64,000 nt of DNA from Thetidibacter halocola. GTDB taxonomy: Bacteria; Pseudomonadota; Alphaproteobacteria; Rhodobacterales; Rhodobacteraceae. The notes below the pieces were generated by a model. The model was not told the DNA's origin, made no database searches, and saw only the letters and a program-made list of their open reading frames with translations. This document shows, piece by piece, positions 53,939 to 64,000 of the stretch; within the stretch, counting starts at the first letter, position 1, and the number at the start of each line of letters is the position of its first letter. The stretch covers positions 248,001-312,000 of the forward strand of contig NZ_JAGTUU010000002.1 in NCBI RefSeq assembly GCF_018224955.1, written 5' to 3'. A program made the position numbers and the translations under genes.

Positions 53939-54003
53939 AGGGGGCTCTGCCCCCGCGGGCTGCCGGCGCGTCCCACGAGGTATTTGGAGTCTACAGAAGC
54001 CTT
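53939..54003. repeat. Dispersed palindromic repeat, copy C (at the idi end of the housekeeping block)
   Basis: Hairpin GGGGG-CTCTG-CCCCC (53940-53954), then GCGGGCTGCCGGCGCG, CCACGAGGTATTTGGAG and the tail CTACAGAAGCC. It lies exactly at the boundary between housekeeping genes and the idi-bchP photosynthesis genes. Confidence 0.75.
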
Positions 54004-54009
54004 GGGCGG

Positions 54010-54546
54010 TCAGACGCGTTCCAGCATCGCCCGGTCGAAGATGCGGGTGGCGTAGGTGTCGAGATAGATCCGCAGCCAGGGTGTGAAATCCGAGGGGTTC
54101 TCGGCGATGCGGTCATAAAGCGCGCGCAGGGTCAGCCAGTCTGTCTGCATCACCTCGTCCGGGTCAGGGGCAAGCGCCAGGTTTTCCGGGGCCTCGGCGG
54201 TGAAGATGTCGACCACCTCGTGTTCGATCAGCCCGCCGCCGACATCGGCGCGGTATTCGACACGGTCGCGGTAGACGGGGGTCAGTCCCTCGATCCCCAG
54301 TTCCTCGGACAGGCGGCGGATGGCGCAGGTCAGGCTGTCCTCGTCCCATTCAGGATGTGTGCAGCAGGTGTTCGCCCAGAGGCCCGGCGTATGGTATTTG
54401 CCGAGCGCCCGCCGCTGGATCAGGATCCGGTCGCCGCAGGTGACGAAAACCGACACGGCCTTGTGCCGCAGGCCCCGTTTATGGGCCTCCAGCTTTTCGA
54501 CCGGGGTCAGGGTGCCGTCCACCCAGGCGGGGATATGGATCGTCAT
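54010..54546 (-). CDS. idi: Isopentenyl-diphosphate delta-isomerase (type I)
   Basis: A 178-residue Nudix-fold enzyme that interconverts IPP and DMAPP for carotenoid and phytyl synthesis. Active-site sequence is LWANTCCTHPEWDEDSLTCAIRRLSEELGIEG with cysteine, histidines and the Nudix glutamates; VVDIFTAEAPENLALAPDPDEVMQ follows. ATG 54546 overlaps the bchP stop (ATGA); a longer frame reaches 54687 but is a shadow of bchP. It is the last gene of the bchG-pucC-bchP-idi operon. Confidence 0.95.
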   Translation of the reverse strand: MTIHIPAWVDGTLTPVEKLEAHKRGLRHKAVSVFVTCGDRILIQRRALGKYHTPGLWANTCCTHPEWDEDSLTCAIRRLSEELGIEGLTPVYRDRVEYRADVGGGLIEHEVVDIFTAEAPENLALAPDPDEVMQTDWLTLRALYDRIAENPSDFTPWLRIYLDTYATRIFDRAMLERV

Positions 54547-55721
54547 ACGTGTGTCTCTGCGACCAGGCCGGCCAGGTGGCGGATGTTCTTGAACCCGATC
54601 TTGATGTGGGCCAGTGGCCGCGCCTTGACCAGTTTCTTGTTCATATAGGCCTCGAAGGTCAGTCTTTGCACGTCGATATCGTGACACAGGCTGACAAAGC
54701 GTTCACGGCGCGAGTCGGAGCGGTAGTAGGCGTCCTGCATGCTCTGCAGCACGTTGAACACTGTCTTGTGCTCGCGCATGAACAGCTTGCGGGCGAGCGC
54801 GAGGTTGGTGATGCGGCCCGTGGCCAGCGTTGCCGCCGCAGCGGTGGCGGCGCAGCGGCCGCCCATCATGGCGTAGTAGATCCCCTCGCCCGACGAGGGT
54901 GCGACCACGCCCGCCGCGTCACCCGACAGCACCACGTCGCGCGCATTGTCCCAGAAACGCAGCGGTTTCAGCGGGATCGGCGCACCTTCCTTGCGGAGCG
55001 TCTCGCAGTGCGACAGGCCCGAGGCCTCGCGCAGGGCAGCGGTCGCGTCCTTGAGGTTCACGTCGCCGTGGAAGGTGCCCATGCCGACACTCGCCGTCTT
55101 GCCGTGGGGAAAGACCCAGCCGTAGAAATCCGGGCTGATCGCACCGTCATAGATCACGTCGCAGCGGGTCGGGTCGTAGCGGTCGTTCGCCTCGGGGGCG
55201 GCGATGATCTCGTGGTAGGCGAAGACCAGAGGGGTCTTGTCGCCGCCCGGGATCTCCTGTGCCGCGACGCGGGATTTCGCGCCGTCCGCGCCGATGATCA
55301 AGCGGGTTTCGAGACGCATTTCCTCGCCGCTGTCCTTGTCGCGGTAGACGACCCAGCGCTGTTTGCCGTCACGATCGATCCGCAGGAAGGTGCCGGTGAA
55401 ACGAATGGCGCCGGCGGCCTCGGCCCGGTCGCGCAGGAACGGGTCGAAATCCTTGCGGTCGACCATGCCGACAAAGCCGTTCTCGATATGGATATCGACA
55501 TGGCGGCCGGTGGGCGAGATCATCCGCGCCGTGTTGACCTTGGCGATCAGTTGTTCGTCGGGGATGTGGAAGTCCTGGATCAGGCGTGGCGGGATGGCGC
55601 CGCCGCAGGGCTTGATCCGGCCTTCGCGGTCCAGCAGGGCGACACGGTGGCCCGAGCGGGCCAGATCTTCGGCTGCGGTGGCGCCTGCGGGCCCTCCGCC
55701 CACGACGACGACTTCGAACAT
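54543..55721 (-). CDS. bchP: Geranylgeranyl diphosphate/bacteriochlorophyll reductase BchP
   Basis: A 392-residue FAD-dependent reductase that saturates the geranylgeranyl tail of bacteriochlorophyll to phytyl. The dinucleotide-binding motif VVVVGGGPAGATAAEDLARSGHRVALLDREG begins at residue 3; PCGGAIPPRLIQDF, the second motif LIIGADGAKSRVA and VLSGDAAGVVAPSSGEGIYYAMMGG are family-diagnostic. The next gene, idi, overlaps its stop by four bases; the pucC-like gene precedes it by four bases. Confidence 0.96.
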   Translation of the reverse strand: MFEVVVVGGGPAGATAAEDLARSGHRVALLDREGRIKPCGGAIPPRLIQDFHIPDEQLIAKVNTARMISPTGRHVDIHIENGFVGMVDRKDFDPFLRDRAEAAGAIRFTGTFLRIDRDGKQRWVVYRDKDSGEEMRLETRLIIGADGAKSRVAAQEIPGGDKTPLVFAYHEIIAAPEANDRYDPTRCDVIYDGAISPDFYGWVFPHGKTASVGMGTFHGDVNLKDATAALREASGLSHCETLRKEGAPIPLKPLRFWDNARDVVLSGDAAGVVAPSSGEGIYYAMMGGRCAATAAAATLATGRITNLALARKLFMREHKTVFNVLQSMQDAYYRSDSRRERFVSLCHDIDVQRLTFEAYMNKKLVKARPLAHIKIGFKNIRHLAGLVAETHV

Positions 55722-55725
55722 GGCT

Positions 55726-56982
55726 CTATTCTCCGGGTTGCAGGGCAGGGGTCAGCGGGGCGGGGCGCAACAGGCGCGCGGCCACCACTGCGGCGGCAAG
55801 GAAAAGGGCGGCCTCTATGCCGAAGACGGTGCCATAGGCCGCCTGGTCGGGCAGCACCGTGCGGGCGATGTCGAGCGTGCCGGTGGCGACGAGGCCCGCG
55901 AGGCCCGCAGCCACCGCCTGCGCCGCGCCGAAGACGCCCATGCGGGTGCCGGTGGCGCCGGAGCGTTCCGCGGCGAGCCGCATCATGGACCCGATCGCAC
56001 CCACGACGAACAGACCGTTGCCAAGGCCAAGCGTGACGGTCGAGGGCACAAGGGCCGCTCCGGTGCCAAGCCCGATCAGCCCTGCGGCGGAAATCATGCA
56101 ACCGATCACGGCCCAGCCGCGTAGTGTGCCGATGCGAAGGGTGGACAGCACGCCCGCGCCGATCATGCCCAGCAGGGCCGCGCCGTCCTTGCCGCCCGAG
56201 AGCTTTGTCGACTCGTCCGGGGTCAAGCCGTGGACATGGCCGGCGAAGGGCTCCAACACCAGTTCGGAGAGGTAGAAGGCAAGGATCGAGAGGAAGACGA
56301 AGCCGGTGAAGGCGCGGGCGGCGGGATCGTCCCAGGCCTCGCGCAAGCCGGCGCGCAAGGTCGGGCTGGCTGGTTCGGGCACCGGCTCCAGCCGCCGTTC
56401 GATGCCGATCACGGCCACCACCGTCAGCAGGAAGGCGATGGCGCAGACCACGGCGACGACGGCGATTAGTCGGTCCGGCGAGTAAGGCTCCAGCGCGATG
56501 CCGGTCCCGATAGAGCCCGCGATGGCCCCGGCGATCAGCATCAGCCAGGCCAGCGTGGCAGCCGCCCCCTTGCGGGCGTCACTGGCGGCTGTGGCGAGCA
56601 GGGCGAGGAACGATGTTCCCGCGGCGCCGATGCCAAGGCCGATGGCAACATAGGCACCGATCCAGGTGGCGATGGCCAGAACGGTCGATGTCTCGGCCAG
56701 GCGGATGCCCCAGGCGACGGTCAGCACGCCCAGTGCAACCAGGCCGATGCCCATCAGGATGAAGGGCGTGCGGCCCCCCTTGGCGTCCGACCGGTGGCCC
56801 CAGACGGGGCGGGACAACTGCACGCCGTAATGCAGGGCGACCAGCAGGCCGGGCAGCAGGGCGGGCAGGGCCAGTTCCACCGTCATCAGGCGGTTGAACA
56901 GGTTTACCGGCAGAGCCGACAGCCCGCCGATGGCGGCATTCGCGAGGCAGAGCCGCGCCAGCCCACCCCAGCCCAGCGTCAT
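55726..56982 (-). CDS. PucC/BCH2-family major facilitator protein
   Basis: A 418-residue membrane protein with about 12 helices, of the LhaA/PucC/Bch2 group (BCH2/ORF428 between bchG and bchP in Rhodobacter). Family text includes LPVNLFNRLMTVELALPALLPGLLVALHYGVQLSRPVWGHRSD near the N-terminus and ERSGATGTRMGVFGAAQAVAAG. These proteins help antenna assembly or bacteriochlorophyll delivery to it. ATG 56982 overlaps the bchG stop (ATGA); the frame extension to 57057 is a bchG shadow. Confidence 0.93.
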   Translation of the reverse strand: MTLGWGGLARLCLANAAIGGLSALPVNLFNRLMTVELALPALLPGLLVALHYGVQLSRPVWGHRSDAKGGRTPFILMGIGLVALGVLTVAWGIRLAETSTVLAIATWIGAYVAIGLGIGAAGTSFLALLATAASDARKGAAATLAWLMLIAGAIAGSIGTGIALEPYSPDRLIAVVAVVCAIAFLLTVVAVIGIERRLEPVPEPASPTLRAGLREAWDDPAARAFTGFVFLSILAFYLSELVLEPFAGHVHGLTPDESTKLSGGKDGAALLGMIGAGVLSTLRIGTLRGWAVIGCMISAAGLIGLGTGAALVPSTVTLGLGNGLFVVGAIGSMMRLAAERSGATGTRMGVFGAAQAVAAGLAGLVATGTLDIARTVLPDQAAYGTVFGIEAALFLAAAVVAARLLRPAPLTPALQPGE

Positions 56983-57878
56983 GCCAGCCCCCGCAGCGCG
57001 AAGGCGGCGATCATCATGCCGGAGATATACATCAGGACACCTGTCGCATTGTACCACGGCGCCTTGCCTTTCGGGTCGCGCAGCAGGACGGACATGGCCC
57101 AGACCTGCCCGATCCCCAGTGCCAGAACGGCGGCGGCGTGCATCGGGCGGTCCCAGCTGGCCAGGGCCATGACGACCAGCGCCTGCGGCACCAGCATCAC
57201 CACGCAGGCGATCCTTGCCGCGAGTTCCGGCCCCAGCGTGACGGGAAGAGAGTTCACACCCATCTGCCGGTCGCCTTCCAGCGCCTTGAAATCGTTCAGT
57301 GTCATGATCCCGTGCGCGCCGATGCCATACAGCAGCGCGACGCCGATGATCTCGGGGCGCGGCAGGCTTTGCGCCAGCACCGCGGCGCCAGTGAACCAGG
57401 GCAGGGATTCATAGCTGAGACCCACCAGGCCCGGACCCCACCAGCCCGACCGCTTCAGCCGTACGGGTTCGGCGGAATAGGCCCAGGCGGCCAGCACGCC
57501 GACGCAGGTTGCGACGAAACCCCAGAGACCCAGGAAAGAGCCGACGATCAGCGACAGGACCGACATGGCCAGCGCGATCCACAGACCCCAGCGGCCCGGA
57601 ATGCGACCCGAGGGGATCGGCCTGTCGGGTTCATTGATTGCGTCCACGTGGCGGTCGCACCAGTCATTGGCTGCCTGGCTCATCCCGCAGACGATGGGGC
57701 CGGCCAGGATCACGCCCAGCACTGCAAGCCCCCAGTGTTCGGCAAAGGACGTGCCCGACGACACCATCCCGCACAGATAGGCCCACATGGGCGGAAACCA
57801 AGTGACCGGCTTTATCAGCCGCAGCATCGCGGCCGGTTCCGGGGTGGTTCGCTGGTGTAAACTAATGCTGACAGTCAT
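56979..57878 (-). CDS. bchG: Bacteriochlorophyll synthase BchG
   Basis: A 299-residue UbiA-type membrane prenyltransferase that esterifies bacteriochlorophyllide a with geranylgeranyl diphosphate. The Asp-rich motif is NDWCDRHVDAI followed by NEPDRPIPSG (about residue 80-100), and MTLNDFKALEGDRQMGVNSLP forms the second diphosphate-binding motif (about 195). ATG 57878 (MTVSISLHQ) is used; another ATG at 57896 lies in a PpsR-like box. Two TGT-N12-ACA sequences cover the start region and a third is upstream, so PpsR probably blocks initiation. Confidence 0.95.
   Translation of the reverse strand: MTVSISLHQRTTPEPAAMLRLIKPVTWFPPMWAYLCGMVSSGTSFAEHWGLAVLGVILAGPIVCGMSQAANDWCDRHVDAINEPDRPIPSGRIPGRWGLWIALAMSVLSLIVGSFLGLWGFVATCVGVLAAWAYSAEPVRLKRSGWWGPGLVGLSYESLPWFTGAAVLAQSLPRPEIIGVALLYGIGAHGIMTLNDFKALEGDRQMGVNSLPVTLGPELAARIACVVMLVPQALVVMALASWDRPMHAAAVLALGIGQVWAMSVLLRDPKGKAPWYNATGVLMYISGMMIAAFALRGLA
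57856..57873. promoter_or_regulatory. PpsR box within the first codons of bchG
   Basis: TGTAAACTAATGCTGACA fits TGT-N12-ACA and lies immediately after the bchG start codon. Confidence 0.6.
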
Positions 57879-57895
57879 GTGTAAACTAGACAACA
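57878..57895. promoter_or_regulatory. Weaker PpsR-like box overlapping the bchG start
   Basis: TGTGTAAACTAGACAACA has TGT-N12-ACA spacing but poorer symmetry. It adjoins the box at 57856. Confidence 0.4.
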
Positions 57896-57930
57896 AAGGG
57901 TGAGTCGGCGCAAGAGGAACAAGCGCATCA

Positions 57931-57948
57931 TGTCAACTTTTGTTGACA
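57931..57948. promoter_or_regulatory. PpsR/CrtJ box upstream of bchG
   Basis: TGTCAACTTTTGTTGACA is a perfect inverted repeat (TGTCAAC-TTTT-GTTGACA), in the gap between ppsR and bchG. On the minus strand its edge gives TTGACA, a possible -35 element for bchG. Confidence 0.82.
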
Positions 57949-57976
57949 GTCTCGGACATGGTGCGGATCAGTGGTT

Positions 57977-59404
57977 CTATTCTTCGTCTTCGTCGCTGTC
58001 GCGGCTCAGAAGGCCGTATTTCCGCAGCTTGACGTAAAGCGACTGGCGAGACAGGCCCAGCATTTCGGCCGCGGCGACGCGGTTGTTGCGGGTCAGGTTG
58101 ACGGCGGTCTCGATGCACATCTTCTCGACCACGTCAGTGGTCTCGGAGACGATTTCCTTGAGCGTGGCGGAGCCGACCAGTTCCATCACGTTCCGGTTCG
58201 ATTCTTCGGCCGTCTGCATCGGCGATTTGCGGATGGCATCGACCCGGCTGGCGTCACGGATGACAAAACCCAGCTCGGGGTCGGCGCGGTTGTTCAGGTA
58301 GGTGACCGACATCTCGACCGCGGTCTTGGACCCGAACTCGTTCAGCAGTTTCGTCGAATACAGGCGCATCTGCCCGGCGCGGCGGGCATTCTCGATCAGC
58401 ACCGACATGTCGATCTGACCGCGCCCAAGAAAATCAGCAAGGCTGCGACCCTTGACGTCGACAAGATGCGCCGCATCTACCAAGTCGAGGAAAGAGTCGT
58501 TGCAGGTCAGAATGGCGCCAGTAATCGAGGTAAAGACCATCGCGTCGGCGCCCTTGCGGAACAGTACGTCCAGATTGATCGTCAACTCGTCCGAATGCGT
58601 AGCGGCGGTGCTCTCGCCATCCATCCGGCAGATCAGCACGCGTTCGCCCGCGGCACGAAAGACGTTCGGCGTGATGACGATGCGGTTCTTGTTGCGTCGG
58701 GCCGTCACCTCGAACCCGCCGGCATTCTCGGAAATCGCGGTGTTCACCAGGCTTTCGATGAATTCCTCGCGGCGGCGGTCGCGGAATTCCTGCGAAAAGG
58801 CGCTGCCCACCAGATCCTCGCGCGTCGATCCCAGAAGGGACGCGGCCGGTTCGTTCAGATCCTTGATCTTGCCCTCGTTGACCGAGACAAAGGCTATCGC
58901 GTCGCGCACCGAGCGCAGCAGCAGGCGATAACGCGCGTCGAATTCGCGCCGCGCCTCGTAACCCTGCTCCAGCGACATCTGCGCCTGAACCAGTTGCTGC
59001 TGGGTCTCGGCCACCGGGCGCAGGTCGCGCCCCAGCATGATGAGCGCCTCGTTGTCACCGAAGGCGTGAAAGCTGTAGCGGACCGGGAATTCCCAGACAG
59101 CGTTGTCCGTGTGGTTCAGCTCGACGGATTTCGCGGAAACGCTGCCGTCCTTGAACTGGTCGAGCACGGCCTGAAACTTCGGTCGGCTCTCGACGGTGAG
59201 GAATTCCGCGATCTTGCGGCCTTCCCAATGGCTGAGATTGCCGAAACTGGTTTCGGTGTCGTTGACCAGGACCGACAGGATCGTTCCGTCCTTTGCGACC
59301 ACAAGGGCGATGTCGGAGGCTGCCGAGATGAGGCTCGACAGGAAAGACGGCTCGATGACCGGCATCGACCCGCTCTCCCAAAAACTTGAACCTCCGCTGT
59401 TCAT
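57977..59404 (-). CDS. ppsR: Transcriptional regulator PpsR (CrtJ)
   Basis: A 475-residue oxygen- and light-responsive repressor of photosynthesis genes. PAS-like domains cover about residues 20-130, 155-270 and 275-395; a glutamine-rich linker helix (AETQQQLVQAQMSLEQGYEARREFDARYRLLLRSVRDA) lies between the first two. The C-terminal Fis-type HTH is NNRVAAAEMLGLSRQSLYVKLRKYGL. Cysteines at 259 and 430 are separated by 171 residues, as are the redox-active Cys249 and Cys420 of CrtJ. The start overlaps the aerR stop (ATGA). Its target TGT-N12-ACA occurs at several promoters here. Confidence 0.96.
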   Translation of the reverse strand: MNSGGSSFWESGSMPVIEPSFLSSLISAASDIALVVAKDGTILSVLVNDTETSFGNLSHWEGRKIAEFLTVESRPKFQAVLDQFKDGSVSAKSVELNHTDNAVWEFPVRYSFHAFGDNEALIMLGRDLRPVAETQQQLVQAQMSLEQGYEARREFDARYRLLLRSVRDAIAFVSVNEGKIKDLNEPAASLLGSTREDLVGSAFSQEFRDRRREEFIESLVNTAISENAGGFEVTARRNKNRIVITPNVFRAAGERVLICRMDGESTAATHSDELTINLDVLFRKGADAMVFTSITGAILTCNDSFLDLVDAAHLVDVKGRSLADFLGRGQIDMSVLIENARRAGQMRLYSTKLLNEFGSKTAVEMSVTYLNNRADPELGFVIRDASRVDAIRKSPMQTAEESNRNVMELVGSATLKEIVSETTDVVEKMCIETAVNLTRNNRVAAAEMLGLSRQSLYVKLRKYGLLSRDSDEDEE

Positions 59405-60192
59405 ACTCGCGCCACGGACCTCGGTTTCAGCCTTTTGTTGTCACACAGGCGGAACGCTACTCGCACGTCGCTTGTTACCAGATCCACACCGGTCTTTTCC
59501 TTGATCCGGTCCGTCAGGTTCAGCACGATGCCGCCCAGAGCGATGGGAGGTGTCCCATTCATCTCGCCTCGGACCCGTTTAACCAACTTGGCGATGGTTG
59601 CAAGCGCATCCGTCCGCGAGCAGGAAAACATGATCAAATGATACGTTTCTTCTTTCAGCACACGCGCGATCGTATCCGGATCGGGGCCGAATAGAAGCCG
59701 GACCGAGGCGCCAAGCCGGCGCAGTTGCGCCGTGGCCACATGCGGACCCAACGTGTGACTGTCGCTCGATTGGAGGATCAGAAGCGTGTTCATCCCCTCG
59801 GCTGGCTCGATCGCGCGGGCCGACCAGGGCGGGGCCAGAAGCGTCAGCAACCCTTGCAGCCGCGCCGTCGCGATCGTCACCTTGGCAAAGCCGATCGCGT
59901 CGTCGACCCACATCAGGCCCAGTTCGCGCGCGGCTTCGGGAATGTAGATGTCGACGATCTGCTCGGGCGATACGCGCCGGTCCTTGAGGTCGTTCAGCAG
60001 CATTTCCGCGTTGAAGGTGCCGTCGCGCAAAGCCGATCCGACCAGCTTGCGCACCACCGAGGTGCGGATGGTCGAGTTGGCATCTTCGCTCTTGTCGCCG
60101 AGCGCCGAGAGGACGGCGGTCGCAAGTGCGGACATGTCCGTCCGCCCGTCATCCGCCGAAACCCGGTCGTCGTTGCTGTTGTCGGTCGTCAT
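59401..60192 (-). CDS. ppaA: Cobalamin-binding PpsR antirepressor (AerR/PpaA family)
   Basis: A 263-residue protein. The N-terminal helical part (about 40-120) precedes a B12-binding domain with DSHTLG (the DXHXXG cobalamin ligand motif, histidine in QSSDSHTLGPHVATAQLRRLG), SCSRTDAL and GGIVLNLT. AerR/PpaA bind cobalamin and counteract CrtJ/PpsR. ATG 60192 is chosen; a much longer frame upstream would cross the bchF promoter region. Its promoter appears to be TTGACA-N17-GACAAT with the -35 element in a PpsR box, so PpsR probably controls its own operon. Confidence 0.93.
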   Translation of the reverse strand: MTTDNSNDDRVSADDGRTDMSALATAVLSALGDKSEDANSTIRTSVVRKLVGSALRDGTFNAEMLLNDLKDRRVSPEQIVDIYIPEAARELGLMWVDDAIGFAKVTIATARLQGLLTLLAPPWSARAIEPAEGMNTLLILQSSDSHTLGPHVATAQLRRLGASVRLLFGPDPDTIARVLKEETYHLIMFSCSRTDALATIAKLVKRVRGEMNGTPPIALGGIVLNLTDRIKEKTGVDLVTSDVRVAFRLCDNKRLKPRSVARV

Positions 60193-60256
60193 GGCGCCCC
60201 CTCGATGATCGCCGCTCGCATGGCTTGCGTGCTGTGTCCAGTGCAAGAGTCGAGTC

Positions 60257-60297
60257 ATTGTCAGAGAGCGGTTTGCAAATGTCAAAGAAAATTGACA
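60257..60297 (-). promoter_or_regulatory. aerR-ppsR promoter with PpsR box
   Basis: On the minus strand TTGACA (60285-60280) and GACAAT (60262-60257) are 17 bases apart. The PpsR box TGTCAAAGAAAATTGACA at 60280-60297 covers the -35 element, suggesting autoregulation. The region from 60193 to 60474 holds this promoter, a second box before bchF, and no gene. Confidence 0.7.
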
Positions 60298-60426
60298 CAT
60301 TGGGCGGGCCGGCGGCATCACGTTTTGCCTGACCCAGCCTAAACACCCCTTTCTTATAAAGATTTTTTCCGGCAGGCGGCGTCGGTTCGTGCGGTTGATA
60401 CTGTCAGACCTCGCGGCGACCCGTAG

Positions 60427-63881
<3,455 letters not shown>

Positions 63882-63892
<11 letters not shown>

Positions 63893-64000
63893 TTTCGAAG
63901 AGACCCGGGCGTACAACATCGCCATCATCACGCTGGACGCCCATGCCGCCGGTCCGGTGGCGCGCGCGAGCCTGCGTCTTGCGCAGGATTTCCCGGGTCT
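63882..64000 (+). CDS. bchH: Magnesium chelatase subunit BchH (partial, cut by window end)
   Basis: The first 39 codons are visible ([30 protein letters not shown] and on), matching the N-terminus of the large porphyrin-binding subunit of magnesium chelatase, which inserts Mg into protoporphyrin IX with BchI and BchD. The ATG at 63882 lies inside the end of bchB (11-base overlap). The order bchF-N-B-H continues in other purple bacteria with bchL, bchM and the puh genes beyond the window. Confidence 0.92.

Overview
The window is high-GC alphaproteobacterial DNA. It most likely comes from a Rhodobacterales (Roseobacter/Rhodobacter-type) anoxygenic phototroph. The main evidence is a photosynthesis gene cluster with pufQBALM followed directly by a tetraheme pufC and no pufX, the aerR-ppsR pair beside bchFNBH, a PhyR-NepR-EcfG general stress module and a TRAP-type malonate operon. 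No tRNA, rRNA, CRISPR array, phage or insertion sequence was recognised. There is no gene-free stretch longer than about 300 bases.

Left part, 1-26 kb. The window opens in a type VI secretion locus (truncated tagH, then a DUF6931-type gene). Next is a minus-strand malonate uptake and activation operon, matPQMAB, with an aldose 1-epimerase gene tacked on its end and a divergent GntR regulator; a perfect TTGTATACAA palindrome lies between them. A general stress island follows: an mscS channel, two small membrane proteins, phyR, nepR, ecfG and a HisKA_2-type kinase. Five sequences there fit the EcfG promoter pattern GGAAC-N16-(C)GTT, and two of them are overlapped face to face between phyR and nepR. 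Then come an amidoligase/gamma-glutamyl hydrolase pair, a three-subunit molybdenum hydroxylase with its own MoaD-like protein, lysA, a TIGR02302/DUF4175 membrane protein and a flavin oxidoreductase.

Photosynthesis block 1, 26-41.7 kb. crtCD (minus) diverge from crtEF-bchCXYZ-pufQBALMC (plus), followed by dxs. Enzymes for spheroidene-type carotenoids, bacteriochlorophyll a, the LH1 antenna, the reaction centre and its cytochrome are encoded in order, mostly with overlapping start and stop codons.

Housekeeping interval, 41.7-54 kb. A DegT aminotransferase, gph, glmU-glmS, an AlkD-like repair protein, a lipoprotein, moaA, anmK, tyrS, a GNAT protein and a DUF3179 protein separate the two photosynthesis blocks.

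Photosynthesis block 2, 54-64 kb. idi-bchP-pucC-like-bchG and aerR-ppsR (minus) and bchF-N-B-H (plus; bchH is cut by the window end). TGT-N12-ACA boxes for the repressor PpsR/CrtJ lie in front of crtD/crtE, bchC, bchG, aerR and bchF, so the regulator encoded here probably controls both blocks.

The most unusual observation is a dispersed palindromic repeat (hairpin GGGGG-CTCTG-CCCCC plus a conserved tail). Three copies are intergenic. The fourth lies in frame inside bchB, where it encodes part of the linker before the C-terminal domain.
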